Of a DNA stretch of 64,000 nucleotides, positions 36,407-48,520 are shown one piece after another. How positions within the stretch are numbered: the first letter of the stretch is position 1; every line of letters starts with the position of its first letter. The stretch covers positions 19,292,501 through 19,356,500 of the forward strand of contig CM056734.1 in assembly GCA_029844215.1 (NCBI GenBank). Reading direction: 5' to 3'. Source of the DNA: Przewalskia tangutica. Its lineage: Eukaryota; Streptophyta; Magnoliopsida; Solanales; Solanaceae. The notes below the pieces were generated by a model, which ran no database searches, was not told the DNA's origin, and worked only from the letters and a program-made list of their open reading frames with translations. A program made the translations under genes and the position numbers.

Positions 36407-39400
36407 TATAAATATACATAAATCCAAAAGTAGTTACCTCCTTCTTCTTTTTTACAAAGCGACCCACAAGATATGACTACAGACCTCTAAGAGTTTTGAC
36501 GTAACAACTGTGACGGGACAGGGCCCCGCCATACCCCTGAATGTATAAAAATCTACAACCTCAGAGAACTGTACCAAAATACAAAGCCTCCAAAATAATG
36601 GAGCTTCCCAACCAGCTGAACAGTGATTCTAAGAATGAGGATCAACAAGTTATGTACCTCAACCTGCGGCATTAACGCAACCCCCCGAAGGAGGTCAGTA
36701 CGAAATATGTACCACGTATGTGAAACTAAAAATACTGTAACGAAATCATAACAGTCTATATAAAACAGGAGACATGTATGATAACCAAACTACAGTACAC
36801 AATATATAAGCAGTCGTGTCAAGTCAGGGACGCATACCCTCAAAGTCATTACTCAAATATAACCATGGGTCTCATGCCCATAATATCAATCATGCCCGTG
36901 GAATTCCTTCCTCACTGTCGGCAGTCCATGATATAATATAACACTAATATGTATACATGAATACGAGTCGCGATGTCGCCAAAAGCATGCGGACGGTAGG
37001 AAAGCTAACCACGAGATCCGGCTGCATCATAAAACTGACGGGACAAATGCGAAAACCAACTACGAGATCCGGCTGCGTCAACAATCGCCGGCAAGTACGA
37101 AATCCGGCTACGGATCACACTGCGTCGCGAGATATGGCCAGGGCAAGTGCGGAAGCCATCTACCGAGTCTACGTACCAAATCGTGCCATAGAATCGGCCG
37201 GGGCAAATGCAAAGCCAACTACAGATCCGGCTGCGTACAAGAATCGCCAGGCAAGTACGAAAGCTAGCTACCAGATCCATCCTGCGTCACTAAACCTCAT
37301 GGAGAGCTAGTCCATAGAATAACAATATCATCCGGGGATTTAACCCGCATCATGGTCGCATGCCCCGGAATCCTCAATCGTATAAGCATGTCTATGGATC
37401 CATCACAATGGAAGCATACCCGTGGAATCCCCCATCACTGTCGGTACATCCAAGTAAATTATTGAACAAGCGCCCTCCAACCGAGATTCACTAAGGCGTA
37501 AAATATAATACTTGCACTCGAAGGCTATCACAAGCAAGCATAGCAAGTTCATAAAATCTTTAGACTTTCATTATCATACAAAAATTAATTTCATTTTATA
37601 AACTCAAGGCACTTTCGTTTCACATAAAAATCCGGGAATTTAACCCAGACTACGTACTTCCATTCTTTTCAAAAGACCCCTTTTTATATAAACCTCCAAG
37701 ATACTAACACCCGTAGTATTAAGGCATGTCTATTTTCCAAATTAAGTTACTACACCTTTAGGAATTCATTTCAAGACTTTGAAACCAAGTAACTTCTAAT
37801 TCACAACCTAGGCAACTCATGCCTATCAATCAAAATAGACAACTCTCTTAACCTTCCATAAAGCCGTTATAACTAACTTCCCATAAAGCCGTTATAACTC
37901 TTTATGGTTTAGACAAATTCATTCTTTTTATAACCAAGACTCTTATACTTTTTTTTTTAAAACCAAGTATCATATACTTACAAATCAAGTTACATACTTT
38001 CAGAATACTTCCAGTCTCTTAACTTTAGAAATCAAGTTTCTATACTTTTCAAGTCATTTTATCTTTGTTTACATTACTAGAGTAAACCATTCTTTTAACT
38101 TTCCATAAGGTTATTATAACCAACTTCCCATAAAGCCGTTATACTAACTTTATGTTTTAGAAACTAAGACATTTTTATCCTTTAAAAATAAGTGAGTTAA
38201 TTCTCTAACTCAACCAACTTGGACATTCTTAAAACAAGTCAAGGATATCAAATAAATCGAATTCATTTAAATCTCGTACGTCTACCGTACTATACATTTA
38301 TAACTACTCATGCTCAAGAGATAAGAAAAGTTCCACATACCTCTCCGGCTCAATCCACTTGCCAAGTTGAATACGCCGCGCGTAGAATGTCAACCTATAA
38401 TGACCACAATACGCCTATCAACTTCTAGCTTTCAACGTAGAATATTTCTAAGTATAAGGACTCTTATTCTACAAAAAATCGGGCAGCACTTCCTTTGTTT
38501 CTACGTACTTTTCCACCTTTTTCAAGGCCCGAAATCAATAACCAATATGCCACATTTAAGGCTCAACACATCAACCAATCAAAGGGGATAACACGCCTTA
38601 CAATACGTGTAAAATTCTGCCCCACAATTCATACCAACTAGTTCCATAGCCAATGCCATTCTCGGCTAACAATGTACAACAACACAAAGTATTTTCCAAT
38701 TCTTTTCAATCCAAGTTGTTAAGTCTAACATGTTATATAGTCGTAAACAACTTTAACAACTATAATTCCTTCTTTATATAACATGCGACGACTAAACTAA
38801 TAAACAAATTGAATTGTAATCTCAAAGGCTAATCATGCTAGTTTCGGATTAGTGGTTCCAATATCCATAACACTTATTAAACTTCAATATATACATTTCA
38901 TGCTTGTTTATATCCATAACTACAACAATAAGTAATCTTTAATCACTAAAACGACAAGATTGTTACCTTGATAAGCCCTTATAAAATTCCAAGATTCAAA
39001 GTCGCTCCTTAGAAATCTTAGCTCCTTTCCTTCACGCTCCAATCCGCTATTTGAAGCCCTTAGAAGCTCACAAACAACTTCCCTTCAATTTCCAACTTCA
39101 AAGTTGAAGAACACCTTAGGTTTTCGCCTTGCGACTAACGTGAAAACGTCATTTTTTCGGGATCTTTCTATTGAGATATCCTTACAATACCTCTAGGAAC
39201 CTTGCGTTAAAGTATGATGAATAATGAACCACAAACGAAAATCTTTTTGTGTGGGAAATACCCAAACCCGAGAGCTTTCTCTTCACTAGCTCAAGTCTCT
39301 CAAATTTTTTCTAAGTGTGGAGATAAGTCTTTCTACTAGGATGACTATATAACACAATGGAGGGCCTAGATTAAAACATTTGTGTGGCTTGGATGAAGAA

Positions 39401-39838
39401 AATTTAATATCTAGTCAAGTGGGCAAGTTGACTTAGTCAATAATCTCAAGCTTGTCTTCAAGACTTGATCATCCTTCTCTTGGGCAAATGACCTCTTTGC
39501 CCTTGGTCCATTTCGAACAAGCCCATGTGGGGGAGACACGTGTCGCCCTCCCATTCGTCCATAAAATTTCGTAACCCTCGGGGCCCCACAAAATGTAAAA
39601 TTTCTCGGGTGGGTCATACGTGACCAAATCCGTAAATAAATTTCCACAATGTTAATAAATTTCATACTCCTCAAATAATGCATTTGAGAATCTAATTCTC
39701 ATCAACGAACATTTTCCTTCCCGAGGTCGGAAAACTTTTCCTTAAGAACAACAAATCTTTCCTTCGTTCAAATTTATAAGTATTGTGCTCTCACGTCTAT
39801 CCTCGTAAACACATGTCCTAGAACTACGGGGTGTAATA
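36407..39838 (-). repeat. 3' LTR of gypsy A, main part
   Basis: It continues from 26011-26126. It is colinear with 42346-45876, with high similarity in AT-rich parts. The end reads GTGTAATA where the partner reads GTGTAACA. A ~60-bp minisatellite with 'gagatccggctgcgt' and 'gcaagtacgaaa' lies at 37005-37290. Confidence 0.87.
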
Positions 39839-39949
39839 TTCTTCCCTCCCCGAATGTTCTTTCGGAGTCCAATCTAATTAGATAGCAACATAGTCTCATT
39901 TTACTACACCCTTCATACAAAATATGCCACCCACGGCCACATAACAATA

Positions 39950-41260
39950 CTTATACTAAAACGTCAACCTGAACTCCATGTGTCGACGTCGTTCATCTGC
40001 ATAAAGTTTCTGCTGACTCTGAGCTTACTAATAATCTTTCCTGGATAAGCTTCGCCTTATCCACAGCCCGCTGAATCAAGTCTGGACCAATTATCTGAAC
40101 CTCGCCTACGTGGAACCAACCAATCGGCGATTCTACACTTTTTTTCATACAAAGTCTCATACAGGGCCATCTGAATACTGGAATGGTAACGGGTATTATA
40201 CGCAACTTATCGAGAGGCAAAAGATCATCCCTGCTACCCCTGAAATAAAAAACACAGGCCCGCAACCTATCCTCAAGGGTATGGAGAACATGCCCTGCCT
40301 GTCCGTCGGTCTGAGGGCGAAATGCAACACTGAGACTCACCTGTGTCCGCAATCCCTTCTATAAAACCCCCCAGAAGTTCGCCGTAAACTGGGCTCATCT
40401 GTTTGTCATAAATAAATGTAGGAACCCCGTGCAGTCTCATAATTTTCCTGACATAGAATCTCGCATAATCCTCAATCGCCTCTACATAATACTTTTCTCA
40501 CGGTTATCTAAAATTGTAACCTATGGCATGACGACACTGAAGATCTTACCTGTCTCACATCCATCGCCTAATAACCTGGGTACACATAACCCCATAGTAC
40601 GTAAAACTATCCTTTTACGTGGGGGAGAGAGTTTATCTCCCTTTCATAATCTTGATCATCAAGCGCCACCTTATAGTCGTATAGATTTTCAAAACCTACC
40701 AGCGATGTCTTCTGTTTTCCCGCAGGCAGCACTCGTACTTATCTTATCCTTTCTTTGCGCATTCTCCAGAGATTATTCGGAAAGTCGTGGCCCTGAACGC
40801 CATACTGAACCAATTCCAAGTACCTCCAAGGGCACTTAACATAAAATACTTCAATAATCAAACGTTTTTATCTCTGTCTCTTAACGTTCAAATTCAAATC
40901 AATCATTTCAATAAAATAACTCACATAGACTCCACAATTTCATGTCAAAGAATGAAGGAATAACTTACATATTACTAACACTTCCTTTCCTTCCCTGTCG
41001 ATAACCGGCTCACCGGGCAACTGGAATCGAACCAACCTCTCTCTACAGTCAACCTTGGCACCCACAAGCCAACTAGTCCATACTCATAATGACCTCAAAG
41101 TCTGTCGTATTCATCTCTACTAGGTCTTCTAGGGTCTGACGACTGTATCCTCACCGGGCAAATCTTATCTACCCGCTCAGCTACCACCCAATCACCCACT
41201 GGTGTAGCTACCTTGAAAGGTCCTTATGGATTCAGGATCTATTCCTCTACACTTGGTTGC
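39950..41260 (-). pseudogene. Pol remnants of gypsy A (integrase and protease pieces)
   Basis: The minus strand encodes an integrase C-terminal piece at 39993-40352 (SPIGWFHVGEVQIIGPDLIQ, VDKAKLIQERLL). A degraded protease piece lies near 41000-41215, with residues matching the protease of element B around its TPVGDSVVAERV segment. Reverse transcriptase and RNase H are absent between them, so a large internal deletion has occurred. It is closely related to the pol of elements B and C. Confidence 0.7.
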
Positions 41261-42345
41261 TCTCTTTCTTACTGGTCGTACTCTTTCTGTACTCCCAAAC
41301 TGATTCTAGCATACGCACATAACCTCCATACTGATTCTGGCCTCCAATCTTTGGAGTTTACTAAATCGAACAATATAAGGTCATTTCTGGCTTTCACGAC
41401 CTGGTTCCGGTGGAACGCGTCCACGAACCCGTAAAATAATTAATTAGACTTGGGCCTTGCACCCTCGTGATCCTGTCACGTAGCGGGACTACTACCAATT
41501 GATTCCACTCCATTTCAGGCTATGAGGCGACCGGTAATAGGTCCTCAACCCGACCCACCGTCGCACTTTACTCTTACCCTAAATCTGAATTAAATCTTAT
41601 TGCCCGAGAATGCCTTATATACCTAAGGTCTCGACGATTATCAATATTCTTAGGCTCGCAATTTCCATGCACCAAGTCTACCTTAACAGTCCCCCCGTAA
41701 ACGGGTACAATAACTTATCATAATACCATAATCGTGTTGTCTTGATCACAACAACCATTACCTACTCCATACGGATCTCATTCGTACAATTCTCTTACGC
41801 ATACCACGTAGCTTAATCTATCCACATAGTCTTCCATCAAGTACCTTAACATGACTTCTTAAGGGTTCATTACCCTATCAGACAGCTCATCATTTCCTAA
41901 TTATATCAAATTAGCACATAAACCTTGATGAGAATTCATTAAGTTGTTTCATACCTTCCCGGTATCTAGTTAGTCCTTACCAACTCTTGGTAATCTAAAA
42001 TCATTCTAGGCAACCCATATATGACCCTCATACATAAATTTGTATAGATGTATGTCATTATACCAACTATACAACAATAATTGCCAACCTGGATACGCAA
42101 TCCACATAATCCCTCCTGGGTCACTGCTGCCTTTCTCGAAGCTGCAATCAACGTAACTCGTTAGGGAGAGACGACCCTAACTACATAGCTCTATCGCACG
42201 ATCTCAGAGTGAGAAGAATGGAAACCAATCCTAAATGTCATGTAGCCTCCTGATTATAGATGTGGTGCACAACACACCGATAATCAAGACTACACTGAAC
42301 ACGATGCGTAGACACTTTCGAGGACTAGCGCTCGGATACCACTTT
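41261..42345 (-). other. Residual 5' interior of gypsy A
   Basis: Probably heavily decayed gag and leader. No domain could be read with confidence. The primer site lies at its right edge (complement of 42330-42341). Confidence 0.45.
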
Positions 42346-45300
42346 TGTCACGACCGAACCGGGCGCGATCGTGCCCTATCTGGGCACCTTTATGTATACA
42401 TCGAGATAATCACGGAACATACATAAACTCAACAAGAAATAAATAACGAGTTAGCCGATAAGGCCTCACGGATATATATAAATATACATAAATCCAAAGC
42501 GATTACCTCCTTTTTTTTACAAAGCGATCCACAAGATATGACTACAGACCTCTAAGAGTTTTGGACGTAACAAGCGTGACTTAGCAGGGGCCGCCATACC
42601 ACGAATGTACAAAATCTACAACCTCGGGAATCGTACCAAAATACAAAGCCTCAGAAATAATGGAGCTTCAACCCGGTGAGCAGTGATCCTAAGAATGAGG
42701 ATCGGCCAAGTTATGTACCTCGACTGCGGCGTGAGCGGCCGAAGTCGATCTGAAATATGTACCAAGTATGTGAATCGAAAATGCGTAATGAAATCATAAC
42801 GATACATATAAAGCAGAGACATGTATGATAACCAAACTACATTACACAATATATAAGCAGTCATGTCAAGTCAGAGACGCATGTCCTCAAAGTCATTACT
42901 CAAATATAACCATGGGTCTCACGCCCATAATATCAATCATGCGTGGAATTCGCTTCCGCATCGGCGATCCATGATATAATATAACACATATGTATACATG
43001 AACACGAGTCTCACTGTGTCATAAAAAGCTATGCGGGCAGTAGGAAAGCGACCACGGATCAAAGATGCGTCATAAAGCGGCCAGGCAAATGCGAAAGCTA
43101 CGAGATCGGCTGCGTCGACAATCGGCCGGAGCAAGTACGAAACCCGGCTACGAGATCCGGCTGCGTAGAGATATGGCCAGGCAAGTCGCGAAGCCATCTA
43201 CGAGTCACTGTACAAATCGTGCCATAGAAGCCCGGGGGCAAGACAAAGCCAACTACCAGATCCGGCGTCGGCAATGACCGGGGCAAGTACGAAAGCTAGC
43301 TACCAGATCCATCATGCGTCACTAAACCTCATGGAGAGCTAGTCCATGGAATAATAATATCATCCGGGGATTTAACCCGTATCATGGTCGCATTCCCCGG
43401 AATCCTCCATCGTATAAGCATGTCCATGGATCCATCACAATGGAAGAATACCCGTGGAATCCCCCATCACTGTCGGTACATCCAAGTAAATTCACAACAA
43501 GACAACCGACCCTCCAACTGAGATTCACGGCAGCGTAAAAATATAATACTTGCACTCAAAGGCTATCACAAGCAAGCATAGGCAAGTTCATAAAATCTTT
43601 AGACTTTCATTATCATACAAAAATTAATTTCATTTTATAAACTCAAGGCACTTTCGTTTCACATAAAAATCCGGGAATTTAACCCAGACTACGTACTTCC
43701 ATTCTTTTCAAAAGATCCCTTTTTATATAAAACCCCAAGATACTAGCACCCGTAGTATCAAGGCATGTCTATTTTTCAAATTAAGTTACTACACCTTTAG
43801 AAATTCATTTCAAGACTTTGAAACCAAGTAACTTCTAATTCACAACCTAGGCAACTCATGCCTATCAATCAAAATAGACAACTTTCTTAACCTTCCATAA
43901 AGCCGTTATAACTAACTTCCCATAAAGTCGTTATAACTCTTTATGATTTAGACAAATTCATTCTTTTTATAACCAAGAGACTTATACTTTTTTTTAAAAC
44001 CAAGTATCATATACTTACAAATCAAGTTACATACTTTCAGAATACTTCCAGTCTCTTAACTTTAGAAATCAAGTTTCTATACTTTTCAAGTCATTTTATC
44101 TTTGTTTACATTACTAGAGTAAACCATTCTTTTAACTTTCCATAAGGTTATTATAATCAACTTCCCGTAAAGCCGTTATACTAACTTTATGTTTTAGAAA
44201 CTAAGACATTTTTATCCTTTAAAAACAAGTGAGTTAATTCTCTAACTCAATCAACTTGGACATTCTTAAAACAAGTCAAGGATATCAAATAAACCGAATT
44301 CATTTAAATCTCGTACGTCTACCGTACTATACATTTATAACTACTCATGCTCAAGAGATAAGAAAAGTTCCACATACCTCTCCGGCTCAATCCACTTGCC
44401 AAGTTGAATACGCCGCACGTAGAATGTCAACCTATAATGACCATAATACGCCTATCAACTTCTAGCTTTCAACGTAGAATATTTCTAAGTATAAGGACTC
44501 TTATTCTACGAAAAATCGGGCAGCACTTCCTTTGTTTCTACGTACTTTTCCACCTTTTCAAGGCCCGAAATTAATAACCAATATGCCACATTTAAGGCTC
44601 AACACATCAACCAATCAAAGGGGATACACGCCTTACAATACGTGTAAAATTCTGCCCCACAATTCATACCAAGTAGTTCCATAGCCAATGCCATTCTCGG
44701 CTAACAATGTACAACAACACAAAGTCTTTTCCAATTCTTTTCAATCCAAGTTGTTAAGTCTAACATGTTATATAGTCGTAAACAACTTTAACAACTATAA
44801 TTCCTTCTTTATATAACATGCGACGACTAAACTAATAATCAAATTGAATTGTAATCTCAAAGGCTAATCATGCTAGTTTCGGATTAGTGGTTCCAATATC
44901 CATAACACGTATCAAACTTCAATATATACATCTCATGCTTGTTTATATCCATAACTACAACAATAAGTAATCTTTAATCACTAAAACGACAAGATTGTTA
45001 CCTTGATAAGCCCTTATAAAATTCCAAGATTTAAAGTCGCCCATTAGCAATCTTAGATCCTTTCCTTCACGCTCCAATCCGCTATTTGAAGCCCTTAGAA
45101 GTTCACAAACAACTTCCCTTCAATTTCCGACTTCAAAGTTGAAGAACACCTTAGGTTTTCGCCTTGCGACTAACGTGAAAACGTCGTTTTTCCGGGATCT
45201 TTCTATTGAGATATCCTTACAATACCTCTAGGAACCTTGGGTTAAAGTATGGTGAATAATGAACCACAAACGAAAATCTTTTTTTTTGGGAAATACCCAA

Positions 45301-45876
45301 ACCCGAGAGCTTTCTCTTCACTAGCTCAAGTCTCTCAGATATTTTCTAAGTGTGGAGATAAGTCTTGCTACTAGGATGACTATATAACACAATGGAGGGC
45401 CTAGATTAAAACATTTGTGTGGCTTGGATGAAGAAAATTTAATATCTAGTCAAGTGGGCAAGTTGACTTAGTCAATAATCTCAAGCTTGTCTTCAAAACT
45501 TGATCATCCTTCTCTTGGTAAAATGACCTATTTGCCCTTGGTCCATTTCGAACAAGCCCATGTGGGGGTGACACGTGTCGCCCTCCCATTAGTCCATAAA
45601 ATTTCGTAACCCTCGTGGGCCCCACAAAACGTAAAATTTCGCGGGTGTGCCTTACGTGACCAAATCCGTAAATAAATTTCCGCAATGTTAATAAATTCCA
45701 TACTCCTCAAATAATGCATTTTGAGAATCTAATTCTCATCAACGAATATTTTCCTTCCCGAGGTTCGGAAAACTTTTCCTTAAGAACAACAAATCTTTCC
45801 TTCGTTCAAATTTATAAGTCTTGTGCTCTCACGTCTATCCCCGTAAACATATGTCCTGAAACTACGGGGTGTAACA
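42346..45876 (-). repeat. 5' LTR of gypsy A
   Basis: A 3531-bp LTR that starts TGTCACGACC and ends GGGGTGTAACA on the plus strand. It holds the ~60-bp minisatellite at about 43055-43320. Confidence 0.88.
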
Positions 45877-45881
45877 ACTAT

Positions 45882-46505
45882 TCTAAGTTGAAGGACCTCT
45901 GGGACGAGTATGATTCCATTGTTCCACCTCCTTCCTGCTGTCCAAAGGACGTAGAGTTCATAAAGCATCTACAGTACCAGAAGATGTTGCAGTTCTTAAT
46001 GGGATTAGACGAAAGCTATAACCAAGTGAGCAGTCAAATAATAATGATGCAACATGTTCCAAGCTTAAACCAGGTGTATGCACTTGTAAACCAGGAAGAG
46101 AGCCAAAAGATTGTGGCAGGCAATAGCAGAATGTTGTAGGACACATCTGAGGCAGTCGCACTTTTTACATCCAAAAATAATGGAAAAGGGGGATATTCAG
46201 GTGGAAACTCAGGAGGAAAGCAGAAAAAGCCTTTTAACCCCAATGCATATTGCGGCTTCTGCAATATGAAGGGTCATTTCAAACTGGATTGCTTCAAATT
46301 ATTGAAATGTGACTATTGCCATAAAACTGGTAATGTGCAAGATGATTGTTATAGGCTTATTGAATACCCCGACAACTTCAAGAGTAAAACCAAGAAGGCA
46401 TATGTGGTAACATATATGAATTCTGAAGATGATGGACAAGTGACTCAACACAATGGAGGAACACCTGCGCAGTATCAACTGGGTAGATTCCAGCAGTTCC
46501 AGTAG
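45882..46505 (+). pseudogene. gag: Copia gag, C-terminal part with zinc knuckles
   Basis: The frame resumes directly after the ACTAT duplication. It contains LKDLWDEYDSIVPPP, LMGLDESYNQVSSQI and VYALVNQEESQK. A TAG at about 46137-46139 interrupts it. Then CGFCNMKGHFKLDC (CX2CX4HX4C) near 46255-46295 and a second, imperfect CDYCHKTGNVQDDC near 46310-46350. The second knuckle has Asn in place of the usual His. RNA binding by gag is expected from the family. Confidence 0.83.
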
Positions 46506-48520
46506 CAGACCAACCAATTCCTGTCACCATTTATGCAGTTCAGTCCAATCCAACATCAGAGGATTCTTAAGCTACTGGATGAAAAACCAGAGACAAGTGC
46601 GACCCGATATGGCGGTAAAAGTATCTGGCGATGGAGAGTTATTACAATGGATACTAGACTCGGGGGCTACTAATCATATGATTAGTAACCAAAACCATTT
46701 ACAAAATAAATCATTGACAGAAAAATTCAGGGAAAGTACAATTACCCACTGGTGAAGCTGTAAAAATAACACATATAGGTGATTGCCATATAGGTGGAGG
46801 TGATGTGCTTAGAAATGTCTTATGTGTTCCAAGTTTCAAGTTCAACCTAATGTTAGTCTCAAAAGTAACCAAAGAATTAAAATGCAGTGTTTCTTTCTTT
46901 CCACATTGTTGCATTTTTCAGGATCTCTCATCTGGGAAGGTGAGGGGGATTGGGACTGAGGAAGATGGTCTGTACTTATTGAGTCTGGATGCGAATAATA
47001 AAGGAGAAGATGTGATGAAGTGCTTGGAAGCAGTTAAGGAAGTAGATGTTGTCATTTGGCATAAGAGATTATGTCATGTTCCAATGAATGTCTTGAGAAA
47101 AATTCCGTGTTTCAAGAATAAGAGTGATTTTACACTAAGTAGTTGTGAAATATGTCCCCTAGCTAGGCAAACCAGAGTCCCCTTTCCTGCTAGCACTAGC
47201 AAGACATCAAGAGTCTTTCAATTACTACATATTGATGTATGGGGTCCATATAGAGTTGATACACACAATGGAATGAAATACTTTCTAACAATTGTTGATG
47301 ATTTTTTATGATGGACTTGAGTTTTCTTAATGAGACTAAAGTCTGATACTTTTACAGTTCTTACAAATTTCTTTACTGAGGCTCAAACTCAGTTTGAAGT
47401 AAAGATACAAAAAGTTAGATCAGACAATGGGGGTGAATTCTTCAACAGGAATTGTAAGGAATTGTTCCTTAGATTTGGTGTGATACATAAAAGCTTATGT
47501 CCTCATACACCACAGCAAAATGGTGTAGTGGAAAGGAAACATAGGCACATCTTAGAAACAGCTAGAGCCATTAAATTTCAAGGAAGTTTGCCAGACAGAT
47601 TCTGGGGTCTCTGTGTAGAGGGAGTTGTTTACATCATAAATAGAATCACATCTTCTGTAATAGGGAATAAATCACACTTTGAAAGATTATACAACAAACC
47701 ACCTTCACTTTCTCACCTAAGAGTGATAGGATGCCTGTGTTTTGCCACTTCACTGGTCAGACAAGATAAGTTCAGTCCTAGAGCTGTGAAAGTTGTGTTT
47801 CTTGGTTATGGAAAAGCTCAAAAGGGATATAAATTGTATGACTTAGAAAACAGAATCTTTTTTATGAGAAGAGATGTGATGTTTTTTGAACACATATTCC
47901 CACTTAAGGGAGGGTCTGATGATACCATTGATCATATCAAGTCAGTTGAACCTTTTTGTTTTGAAGAATTAACTAACTCACAGACAGTTAGTATCCCAGA
48001 AACTTTTTTGCAGGTTCCTCCAAATACAATAGTAGATAGGGAACTTTTGAACAACCAAGAGGTGGTGGAAGATATTTCACAGGGGCATGTGGATATTGTT
48101 CACACACCAGCTTTGTCAGAATCCACAATCAGGAGATCTGGGAGACACAACTAACCTCCCATATGGCACAAGGATTATGTGGACATGCATGGTTCTTCAA
48201 AATGCTTGTATTCTATTTTTGATGGAGTTAATTACTCCAACATATCTTCCAAGTACCAGAGTTTTGTATCCAAGATATCCACAAATACTGAACCATCTAG
48301 CTACTCAGAAGCAGTTAGAGACAAGAGATGAGTTGAAACAATGAAGGCAGAGATCAAGGCGTTGGAGGACAATGGTACATGGGAGTTGATTTCACTTCCT
48401 AAAGGAAAGAAGGTCATAGGGTGTAGATGGGTGTACAAAGTCAAAAATAAAGCCACATGTGAAGTTGAGAGGTTTAAGGCCAGGCTTGTGGCCAAAGGTT
48501 ACAATCAGAGGGAAGGATTA
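46506..48520 (+). pseudogene. Copia protease, integrase and start of reverse transcriptase
   Basis: Protease: LQWILDSGATNHMIS near 46645-46690. Pre-integrase: VIWHKRLCHVPMNVLRK near 47052-47102, then CEICPLARQ. Integrase core: LLHIDVWGPY (first Asp) near 47225, VRSDNGGEFF (second Asp) near 47417, and PQQNGVVERKHR (Glu) near 47510, so all three catalytic acidic residues remain. The frame has two TGA codons close together near 47309-47320, consistent with CGA/TGG-to-TGA changes. Reverse transcriptase opens at 48341 (TWELISLPKGKKVIGCRWVY) and is cut at 48520 by the gypsy C insertion. Confidence 0.88.

Larger units (their letters stand above)
26011..45876 (-). mobile_element. Gypsy element A (Tekay/Del-like), internally deleted, with element B in its LTR
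   Basis: It inserted into the copia gag with the target duplication ACTAT (26006-26010 and 45877-45881). Its left LTR is split into 26011-26126 and 36407-39838 by element B. The interior is only ~2.5 kb (39839-42345). The right LTR is 42346-45876. On the minus strand the LTR starts TGTTACACCCCG and ends GTCGTGACA. The primer site TGGTATCCGAGC is the complement of 42330-42341, and the purine tract is the complement of ~39839-39853. The short interior keeps only pieces of pol. Confidence 0.9.

Noticed and set aside
40429..40839. 136-codon plus-strand frame in gypsy A
   Set aside because: It is antisense to degraded pol of element A and lacks any domain of its own.
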